A stretch of DNA of 64,000 bases from Hyphomicrobiales bacterium (GCA_021775475.1 JAJFHS010000043.1:1-64000); one strand, 5' to 3'. Shown: positions 48,426-57,310, counted from the first letter of the stretch. A program made the numbers and translations. The notes: generated from the letters alone by a model not told the origin.

Positions 48426-48501
48426 AATTCCAGTTTTCAAATGCAGGGTTTAAAGGGGTTTGTTTTTGATCACAACCACATTGATCATAACAATTGGCGC
48501 A

Positions 48502-48530
48502 TTTCTATGCTGGAATGCTGCCAACGTCAA
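48502..48530 (-). promoter_or_regulatory. Sigma-70-type promoter for rplM-rpsI
   Basis: On the minus strand TTGACG (48530-48525) and TAGAAA (48507-48502) are separated by 17 bases, an almost ideal housekeeping promoter. Transcription would start about 70-75 bases before the rplM start codon, leaving room for an autoregulatory leader. Confidence 0.6.
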
Positions 48531-48596
48531 GTGTATAAATTGAATTTATCGGTAAAAATTCAATGACTTAACAATACGGTATCATAATACCGCACA

Positions 48597-49034
48597 TCAC
48601 ATGGGCGGGATCGAATAGGTCGCCGTAATATGGGCAACGGGTTGGGCAACACCCACTGAAAATATACTCACCTCACCAATTGCCAGCCTGCGCCCCAGCT
48701 TTAACAACCTGCCCTCGGCAATCAGGTCGACCTGGCCCGGACGGTTGAGAAAATTGACATTAAGGCTGGTGGTCACAGCACCTGGCACCCGGCCAAGGCG
48801 CGCCAGCACCATGATCCACACAGTGAGATCGCCCAAAGACATAATTGAAGGCCCGGAAAACGTGCCCCCTGGTCGCAAGTGGCGATCATGATATTTCAGG
48901 CGTACCAGCGTTTTGTCAAAATCCAGTGAGTCGACAAAATACTGCTGCTCGCCATCGGCATGTATTTGCGGAAAAACCTCCAGAAGATAGGCTTCCATTT
49001 CTGCAACATTGAGAGCAGGATCAGTTTTTTTCAT
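48597..49034 (-). CDS. PaaI-type hotdog-fold thioesterase
   Basis: 145 residues. The hotdog core includes VRLKYHDRHLRPGGTFSGPSIMSLGDLTVWIMVLARLG, with the acidic/Asp residue after SLGD taking the catalytic position, then VTTSLNVNFLNRPGQVDLIAEGRLLKLGRRLAIGEVSIF. Such enzymes hydrolyse small acyl-CoA esters. It is divergent from the enoyl-CoA hydratase at 49157; the substrate is unknown. Confidence 0.85.
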   Translation of the reverse strand: MKKTDPALNVAEMEAYLLEVFPQIHADGEQQYFVDSLDFDKTLVRLKYHDRHLRPGGTFSGPSIMSLGDLTVWIMVLARLGRVPGAVTTSLNVNFLNRPGQVDLIAEGRLLKLGRRLAIGEVSIFSVGVAQPVAHITATYSIPPM

Positions 49035-49156
49035 ATCAATCTGGCATTATTAAAAAGTCTTACTAGTGAAATTTTTTGACCACAATTAGATAACAGCAAT
49101 GTATATAAGACACCGTAACCAGTTTGCCAATCCGCAGCCATAAAGGTCAATGTTGA

Positions 49157-49957
49157 ATGAATCAAAATGCTCCCCTTCTTTTTAAGAAAACAACAGACGG
49201 AATTTTGCGCCTGACGCTCAATCGACCGCGTGTGGGCAACTGCTTTAATCTGGCGTTATTGAAGGAGTTGACGGACGCACTATCTGCTGCCGGTGAAGAC
49301 CCGCAGGCAAGAGTTGTGATAATTGCCGCCAACGGCCCCCTGTTTTGTTCCGGCCACGACCTCAAGGAGATGACCGCAAGCCGCAGCGATGAAGATCAAG
49401 GCCGGGGATTTTTTCAAACCACATTCGCTGCAAGTTCTGCTGTGATGCAGGCAATTTTAGATTGCCCCAAACCAGTCATTGCCGAAATACACGCCCCGGC
49501 ACTGGCCGCCGGTGTTCAACTGGTTGCCTCCTGCGATATGGCAATTGCATCGACCGATGCAGGTTTTAGCCTGCCCGGCGTTGACATCGGCTTGTTTTGC
49601 TCAACGCCAATGGTCGCGGTCAGCCGCAATATCCCGCGCAAGCACACCATGGAAATGCTGCTTACCAGCGATATGATTTCTGCCCAACGCGCCTATGAAA
49701 TGGGACTTGTCAACCGGGTTGTGTCCGCTGACAGCCTCACGGCAGAGACAGAAGCGCTGGCCGACAAAATAGCATCAAAATCTTCTGCTGTTCTCAGTCT
49801 CGGTAAACGGGCGTTTTATGAACAAGCCAGGATGGACATGAAATCAGCCTATGAATTCACAACTAACGTCATGATCGAAAATATGCTCAATGAAGATGCA
49901 CAAGAAGGTATTGGCGCATTTTTAGAAAAACGCAAACCCATCTGGCCGCAAAATTAA
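49157..49957 (+). CDS. Enoyl-CoA hydratase/isomerase family protein
   Basis: 266 residues, normal crotonase length. Oxyanion-hole motifs are ANGPLFCSGHDLKEM and AEIHAPALAAGVQLVASCDMAI; the third motif GVDIGLFCSTPMVAVSRNI lacks the usual Glu, as in several ECHDC3-like members, so hydratase activity is uncertain. The C-terminus INENMLNEDAQEGIGAFLEKRKP is typical. Its stop overlaps the start of the CoA-binding gene (TAATG), so the two are coupled. Confidence 0.87.
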   Translation: MNQNAPLLFKKTTDGILRLTLNRPRVGNCFNLALLKELTDALSAAGEDPQARVVIIAANGPLFCSGHDLKEMTASRSDEDQGRGFFQTTFAASSAVMQAILDCPKPVIAEIHAPALAAGVQLVASCDMAIASTDAGFSLPGVDIGLFCSTPMVAVSRNIPRKHTMEMLLTSDMISAQRAYEMGLVNRVVSADSLTAETEALADKIASKSSAVLSLGKRAFYEQARMDMKSAYEFTTNVMIENMLNEDAQEGIGAFLEKRKPIWPQN

Positions 49958-50490
49958 TGTCTGATTTCAATCACGATAGTTACAGTGACGATTATATTCG
50001 CGCCATTTTGCAGGAAAGCAAAACCATAGCCATGATCGGCGCCAGTGCGCGCACCAGTCGCCCCAGCTATTTTGTTTTGAAATACCTGCTGCAAAAGGGA
50101 TTTAAGGTTATTCCCGTCAATCCGCGCGAGGCCGGGACCAAAATTCTCGGTCAGGAAACTTACGCCGCCCTTGCCGATGTCCCTGTTAGCGTTGATATGG
50201 TCGATATCTTCAGAAATTCACAAGCCGCTGATGCCATCACCGATGAGGCCATTGCAATCAACGCCAAAATTGTGTGGATGCAGTTGAGTGTGCGCAACGA
50301 TGAAGCCGCCCACCGGGCGCAAGTCGCAGGATTGAAGGTCGTCATGAACCGCTGCCCGAAAATCGAATACGGACGCCTTTCGGGTGAAATTAACTGGATG
50401 GGAGTGAATTCGCGCACCCTGTCGAGCAAAAAACCGCATCTTAGCGGTACCCGCGTCCAAAGCTTCGGGCTAGGTCGGCCAAAAACCTGA
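49957..50490 (+). CDS. CoA-binding (Rossmann) protein
   Basis: 177 residues; a single CoA-binding domain like E. coli YccU and the N-terminal part of succinyl-CoA synthetase alpha. Motifs: IAMIGASARTSRPSYFVLKYLLQKGFKVIPVNPREAGTKILGQETYAAL, then VDMVDIFRNSQAADAITDEAI, and MNRCPKIEYGRL near the end. No catalytic domain is present, so it may sense or deliver CoA or an acyl-CoA. It begins on the last base of the crotonase stop (TAATG). Confidence 0.9.
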   Translation: MSDFNHDSYSDDYIRAILQESKTIAMIGASARTSRPSYFVLKYLLQKGFKVIPVNPREAGTKILGQETYAALADVPVSVDMVDIFRNSQAADAITDEAIAINAKIVWMQLSVRNDEAAHRAQVAGLKVVMNRCPKIEYGRLSGEINWMGVNSRTLSSKKPHLSGTRVQSFGLGRPKT

Positions 50491-50642
50491 CATTTCAAAT
50501 GCTATTGTCGGCAATTGCCACAATTGAGCCTTTTTTGAAAATGTTTGTCCATTATTGTCAAGGATGTTTTACCACTTCGTGAACCGGCAAGAGTAGACCT
50601 TGATCGCGTGTGATTTACTTTTTTCAACCCGCCATTAACACA

Positions 50643-50656
50643 TTGATAAACATCAA
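50643..50656. promoter_or_regulatory. Perfect FNR/FixK-type box
   Basis: TTGATAAACATCAA matches the anaerobox TTGAT-N4-ATCAA exactly. It lies 153 bases after the CoA-binding gene and 148 bases before the small secreted protein gene in the 313-base gap 50491-50803. FNR/FixK proteins activate such promoters under low oxygen. It is the only perfect copy I noticed upstream of any gene in this window. Confidence 0.65.
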
Positions 50657-50803
50657 TTTATACCCCATCCACGATGTGTTCAAACGTTAAGTGCACACAT
50701 CCGGGTTCAGGCCTATCTTTACAGTAATCCGACAGACCGGACCGGCGTTAGGTTCTCTAGAAAACGGAAATCGACGTCGAACTCAAAGAAAGGAACTGGA
50801 ACC

Positions 50804-51022
50804 ATGAATACTCGTAAAATCATCCTGGCGGCCGTATCGGCCATGTTTATCTCCGGCCTTGCAGCGCCTGCATTCGCCAAGGACCATGTTACCACCAATG
50901 AAGCGCTTTTTGCGCCCAAGACAACCACACAGATCGAACCTGTTGCTCTGCCGCAATCCGTTACTGCGACAAGCACAAAAACTCTGGCAGAACAAGCATT
51001 TGACCTGTCAGATGGAAGATAG
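50804..51022 (+). CDS. Small secreted protein of unknown function
   Basis: 72 residues with a clear signal peptide (MNTRKIILAAVSAMFISGLAAPAFA, cleavage after AFA). The mature part is about 47 residues, without cysteine, rich in Thr/Ala and ends EQAFDLSDGR. AAAGGAACTGGAACC precedes the ATG. A strong terminator follows and a perfect FNR-type box lies upstream, so it is its own transcription unit. No family is recognised; small periplasmic proteins of this type are common in rhizobia. Confidence 0.75.
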   Translation: MNTRKIILAAVSAMFISGLAAPAFAKDHVTTNEALFAPKTTTQIEPVALPQSVTATSTKTLAEQAFDLSDGR

Positions 51023-51048
51023 GCTCCCCTGACCTGTTTTTCGAAACT

Positions 51049-51081
51049 GCCGGCGTTGTTTAATCAACGTCGGCTTTTTTT
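51049..51081 (+). terminator. Rho-independent terminator after the small secreted protein
   Basis: GCCGGCGTTG (51049-51058) and CAACGTCGGC (51065-51074) form a 10-bp stem with one wobble pair and a TTTAAT loop, followed by seven Ts (51075-51081). Confidence 0.92.
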
Positions 51082-51090
51082 GTTTCTGTA

Positions 51091-51112
51091 CTGACATTTC
51101 GTCTCTTGTCAG
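51091..51112. other. Hairpin in the metY leader region
   Basis: CTGACA (51091-51096) and TGTCAG (51107-51112) form a perfect 6-bp stem, followed by GCTAACC. It lies 70 bases before metY. The stem and GCTAA recall fragments of the SAM-II motif, but the pseudoknot partner and conserved loops are not evident, so no riboswitch is called. Confidence 0.3.
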
Positions 51113-51181
51113 CTAACCTGCCCGGCCAGTGCATTTGTTTGTATTGGTTTTTTGGTTTTCGGATAAAGAGAAGGTTTTGAC

Positions 51182-52462
51182 ATGAGTGATACTAAATCCC
51201 CCGGCTTTGACACGCTCGCTATTCACGCAGGTGCCCATCCCGATCCGGCAACCGGTGCACGGGCAACACCTATCTATCAGACCACTTCTTTTGTTTTTGA
51301 CGATGTTGATCATGCCGCCTCGCTGTTCGGGCTGCAGGCATTCGGCAATATCTATACCAGGATTACCAATCCGACCACTGCGGTTTTAGAGGAAAAACTG
51401 GCAGCCCTTGAAGGCGGCACAGCAGCACTTGGCGTGGCTTCAGGCCACAGCGCCCAATTGTTGATTTTTCACACTCTGCTTTCACCCGGTGATGAGTTTA
51501 TTGCCGCACGTCAACTTTATGGCGGCTCCATCAATCAGTTCAATCATTCCTTCAAGCAGTTTGGCTGGAACGTGGTCTGGGCCGATGGTGATGATATTTC
51601 ATCATTTGAAAAAGCCGTCAGCCCCAAAACCAAAGCTATCTTTGTAGAATCAATCGCCAATCCCGGCGGTCGCGTCACTGATCTTGAAGCGATTGCAAAA
51701 ATTGCCAAAAAGGCCGGTGTTCCGCTCATTGTCGACAATACCCTTGCCACACCATACCTGTGCAAGCCAATTGAATTTGGCGCCGATATTGTCGTTCATT
51801 CGCTCACTAAGTTTCTCGGTGGCCATGGCAACTCCATGGGCGGGGCCATTGTTGATGCCGGAACTTTTGACTGGTCGGCCAATGATCGTTATCCGATCAT
51901 GTCGCAACCGTGTGCGAGTTACAACGGCCTTAAAATTCACGAGACTTTTGGCAATTTCGCCTTTGCCATCGCCTGTCGCGTATTGGGATTGCGCGATCTT
52001 GGACCGGCTATTTCGCCAACCAATTCTTTCAACATCCTCACCGGAATGGAAACTTTAAGTTTGCGCATGCAACGTCATTGCGACAATGCTCAAAAGGTGG
52101 CCAAATTTCTGGCTGATCACGACAAAGTCTCCTGGGTGAGTTATGCCGGTCTTGCTGGCGACAGTGACCATGCGCTGGCACAAAAATACTGCCCCAAGGG
52201 TGCCGGGGCAGTTTTAACCTTTGGTGTCAGCGGTGGTTATGAAGCCGGTATTGCGATGGTAAGCAAGGTAGAATTATTCTCGCATCTGGCCAATATCGGC
52301 GACACACGAAGCCTGATCATTCACCCCTCGTCTACAACTCACCGGCAATTGACCGAAGATCAACAAACTGCTGCCGGTGCCGGAGCAGACGTTGTGCGCC
52401 TGTCTGTTGGCATTGAAAATGTAGAAGATCTTATTGCTGACCTTGATCAGGCACTTGGGTAG
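51182..52462 (+). CDS. metY: O-acetylhomoserine aminocarboxypropyltransferase (homocysteine synthase)
   Basis: 426 residues of the Cys/Met metabolism PLP family; makes homocysteine from O-acetylhomoserine and sulfide or methanethiol. The opening GFDTLAIHAGAHPDPATGARATPIYQTTSFVFDD is typical of MetY, and the Schiff-base lysine is Lys210 in HSLTKFLGGHG. GNIYTRITNPT and the C-terminal HPSSTTHRQL are conserved. AGAAGG precedes the ATG. Its 3' end overlaps the 3' end of ctaA by 32 bases on the opposite strand. Confidence 0.95.
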   Translation: MSDTKSPGFDTLAIHAGAHPDPATGARATPIYQTTSFVFDDVDHAASLFGLQAFGNIYTRITNPTTAVLEEKLAALEGGTAALGVASGHSAQLLIFHTLLSPGDEFIAARQLYGGSINQFNHSFKQFGWNVVWADGDDISSFEKAVSPKTKAIFVESIANPGGRVTDLEAIAKIAKKAGVPLIVDNTLATPYLCKPIEFGADIVVHSLTKFLGGHGNSMGGAIVDAGTFDWSANDRYPIMSQPCASYNGLKIHETFGNFAFAIACRVLGLRDLGPAISPTNSFNILTGMETLSLRMQRHCDNAQKVAKFLADHDKVSWVSYAGLAGDSDHALAQKYCPKGAGAVLTFGVSGGYEAGIAMVSKVELFSHLANIGDTRSLIIHPSSTTHRQLTEDQQTAAGAGADVVRLSVGIENVEDLIADLDQALG

Positions 52463-53537
52463 GAACTGCACGTTTAAGGCAGTGCAAATGATATATGGCA
52501 GCAGTAAACAGGACAAGTGCACCTGATTGATGCGCAATTGCCAATTCCAGAGGCACAATGGATAGCAGGGCCCAGATGCCCAGCAAAACCTGCAACACCA
52601 CAGCGCCAACCAGTATCAGGGTTGACGCCACTACAGGCATTTGCAGCCCCGTCTTAAACACCTGCAGTGCCTGATAGGCCACCAGAACAACAATCAGGTA
52701 GGCAGCGATGCGGTGATCAAACTGCACGGTCACGATGTTTTCAAAGAAATTGAGAATGACCGGAGATTTGTCCAACAACCCTTCCGGCACCCAGTCTCCA
52801 TCCATCAGCGGCCACGTGTTATAAGAGCGTCCGGCATGAATACCGGAAACCAGTGCGCCAAGCAGGATCTGTAAAAATACGGCAACAACAATGACAAGCG
52901 CAAACCGGGCTCTGCCAGAGTTGTCAGTTGTGTCCCGATTGGGTTTTCCCAGCCCCAAAAACGTCCATATAACCACACCAAACAGCAAAACAGCCAGGCC
53001 CAGGTGTGATGCCAGTCGATACTGACTGACATCAACCCGGTCAACCAGGCCACTTTTCACCATATACCAGCCCAGCGCACCTTGCAGACCACCAAGAATA
53101 AATATGATGATCAGGCGGCCTGTCAGCTGCCGATCGAAGGCGTTTTTTAACCAGAAGAAAACAAAGGGTACAAAAAACGCAAATCCAATGAAGCGACCTA
53201 AAAACCGATGCCCCCACTCCCACCAGTAGATAGCTTTAAAGGCTGCCAACCCCATGCCTTTGTTAACCAGTTCATATTCAGGAATTTGACGATACTTGTC
53301 AAAAGCTGTCTGCCACGCCTCATCACTTAGCGGTGGCAGAGCACCGCTGATCAACTGCCATTCCGTAATCGATAAGCCGCTGTCCGTCAGCCGCGTCAGA
53401 CCGCCAACGACAAAAATAGTGGCAATTAAAGCGGCAACGATTAACAGCCAGACACGCACGGCAAAATGATAGCGCTGCTGGTTGTCGCCAGCCTCGTCAC
53501 TCCCATGTTGTTTTGCAAGAGTACCCTGTAATGGCAT
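52431..53537 (-). CDS. ctaA: Heme A synthase (COX15/CtaA)
   Basis: 368 residues from the ATG at 53537, preceded by AGGAAGG at 8 bases; a GTG at 53570 is the upstream alternative. Converts heme O to heme A for aa3-type cytochrome oxidase. Eight hydrophobic segments are visible, with GGLTRLTDSGLSITEWQLISGALPPLSDEAW (heme ligand region), the HR motif WWEWGHRFLGR, RLASHLGLAV and QFDHRIAAYL, AIAHQSGALVLFTAA. Alphaproteobacterial type lacking the cysteine pairs of Bacillus CtaA. Confidence 0.95.
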   Translation of the reverse strand: MPLQGTLAKQHGSDEAGDNQQRYHFAVRVWLLIVAALIATIFVVGGLTRLTDSGLSITEWQLISGALPPLSDEAWQTAFDKYRQIPEYELVNKGMGLAAFKAIYWWEWGHRFLGRFIGFAFFVPFVFFWLKNAFDRQLTGRLIIIFILGGLQGALGWYMVKSGLVDRVDVSQYRLASHLGLAVLLFGVVIWTFLGLGKPNRDTTDNSGRARFALVIVVAVFLQILLGALVSGIHAGRSYNTWPLMDGDWVPEGLLDKSPVILNFFENIVTVQFDHRIAAYLIVVLVAYQALQVFKTGLQMPVVASTLILVGAVVLQVLLGIWALLSIVPLELAIAHQSGALVLFTAAIYHLHCLKRAVPTQVPDQGQQ

Positions 53538-53595
53538 TCGATTTGACCTTCCTGTTGAACACAGGATCAATCACGATCGCACCAAAAAATCAACC

Positions 53596-54663
53596 TCAGG
53601 CCGCATTGACCTTGTTGAATTTATTGTAAAGTACAAAAGGTGCGCCACTCATATAAAGATCAATATACTTGATTTGCTGATAGCTGCCATTGAGCGAAAC
53701 CCGTGGCAGCGCATAGAGATGATCGCGATGCTCGGGGTAAATCATGCCCTTGCGCGTGGTCACCGCCGCCTCAAACCCAACCTCTTTGGCGAGGCTGAAC
53801 TCACGTTGCCCCGCCGTTGTTTCATCCCCATAGGGGTAACAGAAAAACGCTGGTTTTTCGTCAATTTCCTTAGTTATCCGGTCCCGGCTTTCTGCCATTT
53901 CATAGCATACATCCAGGCGGGACAACTCCTTCAGGCTCGGATGCGATATAGTATGAGCACCAATGGTTACGAGATCGTCCTGGTTCAGTTTGCGCACATC
54001 ATCCCAGGTCATCGCCAGTTTGCGACACAAGGCGTTGGTATCTATGTGATAGCGCTGTGCCAACTGTGCGACAGTATGGCGCAACTCGATTTCATTGCCG
54101 CCGCGCAATGACCAGTAGATATGATCCCAGCAGTGTTTCTTGGCATCAATTGACGATGTGTCAAAGCCGACAAGCCGGTTTTCAAGGATAATTTCAATCC
54201 TGTCGTTTTCTCTGATCGCCTGCTCCAGTATCAGCCACCATAAACACGCCTTACCGTCAATAATGTCAGTGGTAACGAACACCGTGAAGGGGCAGTCATA
54301 TTTTTTAAAAACCGGCCAGGCGTGGTCAAAATTATCCTTATAACCATCATCAATGCTAAAGGCGGCAAAGCGGGAAGATGTATCTCCCTGTTTAATTCGC
54401 GCCACGGCCTCACCCAAAGATACCAGGTCGAACTTTTCATCGACAAGGTAGCGAATTACCTCATCCAGAAACGTACCCGTAATTGCCAAAATTCCATTGG
54501 GATTAAACCGGTTTTCCTGATCACCATCAGCGCTGGGGGCAATATGATGGAGATTGAATATGGCCCCACTGCACTGCCACAGGGCCGCCATCACGCGATG
54601 TGCCCCGGTATAATACAATGTTTCGAGACCGGTTTTAAAAGCTCTGGTTCTCAGATCAACCAT
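53596..54663 (-). CDS. Polysaccharide deacetylase family protein
   Basis: 355 residues; a NodB-type domain with the catalytic/metal Asp pair Asp105-Asp106 in AFSIDDGYKDNF, the His-containing metal motif IGAHTISHPSLKELS and the C-terminal FCYPYGDET. The N-terminal ~95 residues are longer than in simple NodB. No signal peptide is evident, so it may act on cytoplasmic or lipid-linked sugar. It reads away from the exopolysaccharide export genes and is 127 bases downstream of the Wzz-like gene; removal of acetyl groups from the secreted polymer or its precursor is likely. Confidence 0.86.
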   Translation of the reverse strand: MVDLRTRAFKTGLETLYYTGAHRVMAALWQCSGAIFNLHHIAPSADGDQENRFNPNGILAITGTFLDEVIRYLVDEKFDLVSLGEAVARIKQGDTSSRFAAFSIDDGYKDNFDHAWPVFKKYDCPFTVFVTTDIIDGKACLWWLILEQAIRENDRIEIILENRLVGFDTSSIDAKKHCWDHIYWSLRGGNEIELRHTVAQLAQRYHIDTNALCRKLAMTWDDVRKLNQDDLVTIGAHTISHPSLKELSRLDVCYEMAESRDRITKEIDEKPAFFCYPYGDETTAGQREFSLAKEVGFEAAVTTRKGMIYPEHRDHLYALPRVSLNGSYQQIKYIDLYMSGAPFVLYNKFNKVNAA

Positions 54664-54790
54664 TATTCAACACACCAATTCGCAAAGAAACCTAGGAGTT
54701 TGCAACCAGTTCGGCGCACAGATCTCCGGTAATTAGCCCTATGATGTCAGAAACTTATTGAGGATTGCTTGATGAAATCGCAAAATCTGT

Positions 54791-57139
54791 TCAAGCAGCT
54801 GTCTCGCGGCCAAACAGTTTCAACGATTTTAGAGCATCAATAGCGCTTTTGTTTTCGACACTGACGATACCAAGTCGACTATCGCCAGAACGCTCATAGA
54901 CCTGCCGCACCAGATCACCGACAACCTCTTCGGTCTCGCTATTGGTCATAAACACAATATTACAATCATTTGACGGCACTAAAGACCACATTGGGGCACC
55001 GGGATAAGCCATGCCACCATCTATAATGATATAATCATAAGCATGGGCAAATGCATCTACTACAGCATCAAGGCGCATATCCACATCATCGCCCGCGCTG
55101 AATTCCGTCTTTTCCCCGGCAGATATAATATGAGCCGTTGAATGCGTGTCCTGGATAACAACATCGCTAAATTGAACTGAACCGGTGATGAGATCGGCGA
55201 TACCGTCAAAAGCCATCAGATTAAGGGAGCGCGACAGGTTCTGCATCTGAAAATCAGCATCGATCAACAAAACCGAGTGATTTTCCGCCGATAGTTTTCG
55301 GGCCAATGCCAGGGCGGCCATCGATTTGTCAAAATTGTGCATATTCGACATGGTGAGAATTTTCACTCCCCTGCCGACAGGTGACGCGGAGGAAATGAAT
55401 TTCTGTAGATTAACAATACCTTGCCGGTAGTTTTTGTCATCGAGAATTACCCGCCTCAACACTGTTTCAACCTCGACCTGTTGTTGATTCTTGTGCAAGA
55501 TTACCGGCAGTTCCGCAATCACCGAAACTTCGATTGCCTCGTCTTCCGGCATTTCTCTTTCAACTGATGCAGTGAAATCCTCGAAAGCGGCAAAAGACCT
55601 GTCTTTGACTGGCGTATGGGGAGCCTCCTCATAAGCCAGAGCAGTGGCTTCACGCGGCAACGACACAGGTCCGGTAAATTGGTTTGTTCGTACATTTCCG
55701 GTAGCCGCCAATGCCGGGCTGATTGAAAAAATTTCCAGCAAAAAGGCAATCATAACGCCAAGCACCAGACTGCCAACGCCAAGCAAAAGCAAAATTGGCC
55801 CCTTTTTGGGGTAAGATGGCGTTGTCTCCGCGTAGGCTTTTGAGATAATGCGCGCATTAGCCGACTGGGTTTCAATATCAGCACGCGCACTGGCTTCGCC
55901 AAACCGCTGCAGATAGGTTTCAAGAAGCTGACTGCTGGCCAGCGCATTGCGCTCCAGTGCTTTCAAGCCCACTCTTTGTCCATTACCCTCTTCAGCCGTT
56001 GTCTTCACCCGCTCCAGACTGGCATTAAGAGAAGCAAGGCGAGCAGTGGCAACATCCACCTGACCTTGAAGGCTGGAAACGATTTTACGCATTTCACCAC
56101 GCACCTGCCGTGACAAACCGGCAATCTCAGCCCGCAACCGCACCATACGGGGATGAGACGGCAGATATTTGGCCGACAGATCAGAAACCAGACGTCGCAA
56201 GGTTACCTGCTGTTCGCGCAACCTGCTTATCAAAGGTGATTGCAACACTTCGCTGGATGCATTGATATCTCCGCCACTTTTAAGCAGTTTTCGAATATGT
56301 CTGGCCCGCGCCAAAGCCTGGGAACGGTTGGCTGAGGCAACAATTATCTGACCTTTAATGCCGCTAAGCTCTTCAGCCGTTAAGGTGTTGGTCGTCCCCT
56401 GCAATAACCCGGCGCGAGCGCGAAACCGTTCAACTTTAGCCTCAGCTTCACGCGCTTTTTCCTGCAAGTTTTTAATGCGGCCCGACAGCCACTCCGTCGC
56501 CTGTTTATTGCTGCGCGATTTTGCCGCTTTGGATTCATTTAGATAGGCCTGGGCCATACCATTGGCTATGTCGGCTGCCAGCACCGGGTCATAGGACCAG
56601 GCATCAAGAGCGATGACGCGACTACCTGGCAAAGGATAGACTACTATACGTGAAGACAGCGTGTCCCAGGCACGCTCTTCCGGCGACATCATTTGCGAAT
56701 CACCGTCAAAGCCCAAAATGCCAAGCAGTCTATCCTTCAGGCCCGACTTGACGCTCGAGGAAACAAATTCGGAATTCCGCGTCAAACCCAGATCCGCGAT
56801 GACCCGAGCCATCAGATCACGCGATTGCAGCACATGTATCTGACTGCGCACCAGATCCGGGTCGATCCCAGGCCGTGCATTCAAGCGATCGGTGTTCAAA
56901 ACTTCAGCTTCGGTATTCCCAAACAGAATTCTCACACCAGAAGAATACCGCGGCTGGGTGAACATCAAAACCACAGCACCGGTAATAACAACAAACCCCA
57001 CCAGGGCGGCAATCATGCGCCAGCGCGCGGCGATCCCGCTTACCAGTTCATACAGATTGATATCGCGCTCGGGACCGGCCACTGGAACACGCGGCGCGGA
57101 TGCAGTATTCGGATTTAAGCCAGCTTGTGGGTTTTTCAT
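54791..57139 (-). CDS. Exopolysaccharide co-polymerase (Wzz/ExoP-like) with degenerate BY-kinase domain
   Basis: 782 residues. Wzz domain: first membrane helix about 41-59, a long coiled-coil periplasmic part (about 190-410, rich in Leu/Arg/Glu heptads), second helix about 445-468 (YPKKGPILLLLGVGSL). A 120-residue linker leads to a CpsD/BY-kinase-like domain from about 591. Its Walker A reads TMSNMHNFDKSM: Lys605-Ser is kept but the glycines are lost, while Walker A' LLIDADFQ (624-631) is present. The C-terminus lacks a Tyr cluster. It should control chain length and export with the divergent Wza-like protein; kinase activity is doubtful. Confidence 0.88.
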   Translation of the reverse strand: MKNPQAGLNPNTASAPRVPVAGPERDINLYELVSGIAARWRMIAALVGFVVITGAVVLMFTQPRYSSGVRILFGNTEAEVLNTDRLNARPGIDPDLVRSQIHVLQSRDLMARVIADLGLTRNSEFVSSSVKSGLKDRLLGILGFDGDSQMMSPEERAWDTLSSRIVVYPLPGSRVIALDAWSYDPVLAADIANGMAQAYLNESKAAKSRSNKQATEWLSGRIKNLQEKAREAEAKVERFRARAGLLQGTTNTLTAEELSGIKGQIIVASANRSQALARARHIRKLLKSGGDINASSEVLQSPLISRLREQQVTLRRLVSDLSAKYLPSHPRMVRLRAEIAGLSRQVRGEMRKIVSSLQGQVDVATARLASLNASLERVKTTAEEGNGQRVGLKALERNALASSQLLETYLQRFGEASARADIETQSANARIISKAYAETTPSYPKKGPILLLLGVGSLVLGVMIAFLLEIFSISPALAATGNVRTNQFTGPVSLPREATALAYEEAPHTPVKDRSFAAFEDFTASVEREMPEDEAIEVSVIAELPVILHKNQQQVEVETVLRRVILDDKNYRQGIVNLQKFISSASPVGRGVKILTMSNMHNFDKSMAALALARKLSAENHSVLLIDADFQMQNLSRSLNLMAFDGIADLITGSVQFSDVVIQDTHSTAHIISAGEKTEFSAGDDVDMRLDAVVDAFAHAYDYIIIDGGMAYPGAPMWSLVPSNDCNIVFMTNSETEEVVGDLVRQVYERSGDSRLGIVSVENKSAIDALKSLKLFGRETAA

Positions 57140-57192
57140 ATAAAAAGTGCCAAAAATTGTGAGTCGTCGATGTGACTTACAATAAATGGGTT

Positions 57193-57259
57193 TTTGGTAA
57201 CCAAAGTCTTAACAGTGTTAAATTGGGCAAAACCAACATGGTTAAGATTTGTTAACCAT
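57193..57259. promoter_or_regulatory. Cluster of three palindromes in the divergent EPS promoter region
   Basis: Three perfect inverted repeats lie in 67 bases between the divergent Wzz-like and Wza-like genes: TTTGGTAACCAAA (57193-57205), TTAACAGTGTTAA (57209-57221), and ATGGTTAA (57238-57245) with TTAACCAT (57252-57259) around GATTTG. They share GTTAA or GGTAA half-sites, as expected for multiple binding sites of one dimeric regulator or for a cooperative operator. The regulator is not identifiable from the window. Confidence 0.5.
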
Positions 57260-57310
57260 ACCAGGTTAGGGTGAATCACCAATATCAGTAACACAGTTGA
57301 AGAACCGGTA

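Noticed and set aside
51082-51181. Possible SAM-II riboswitch upstream of metY
   Set aside because: A short stem and a GCTAA are present, but the conserved loop sequences and pseudoknot of SAM-II could not be found.
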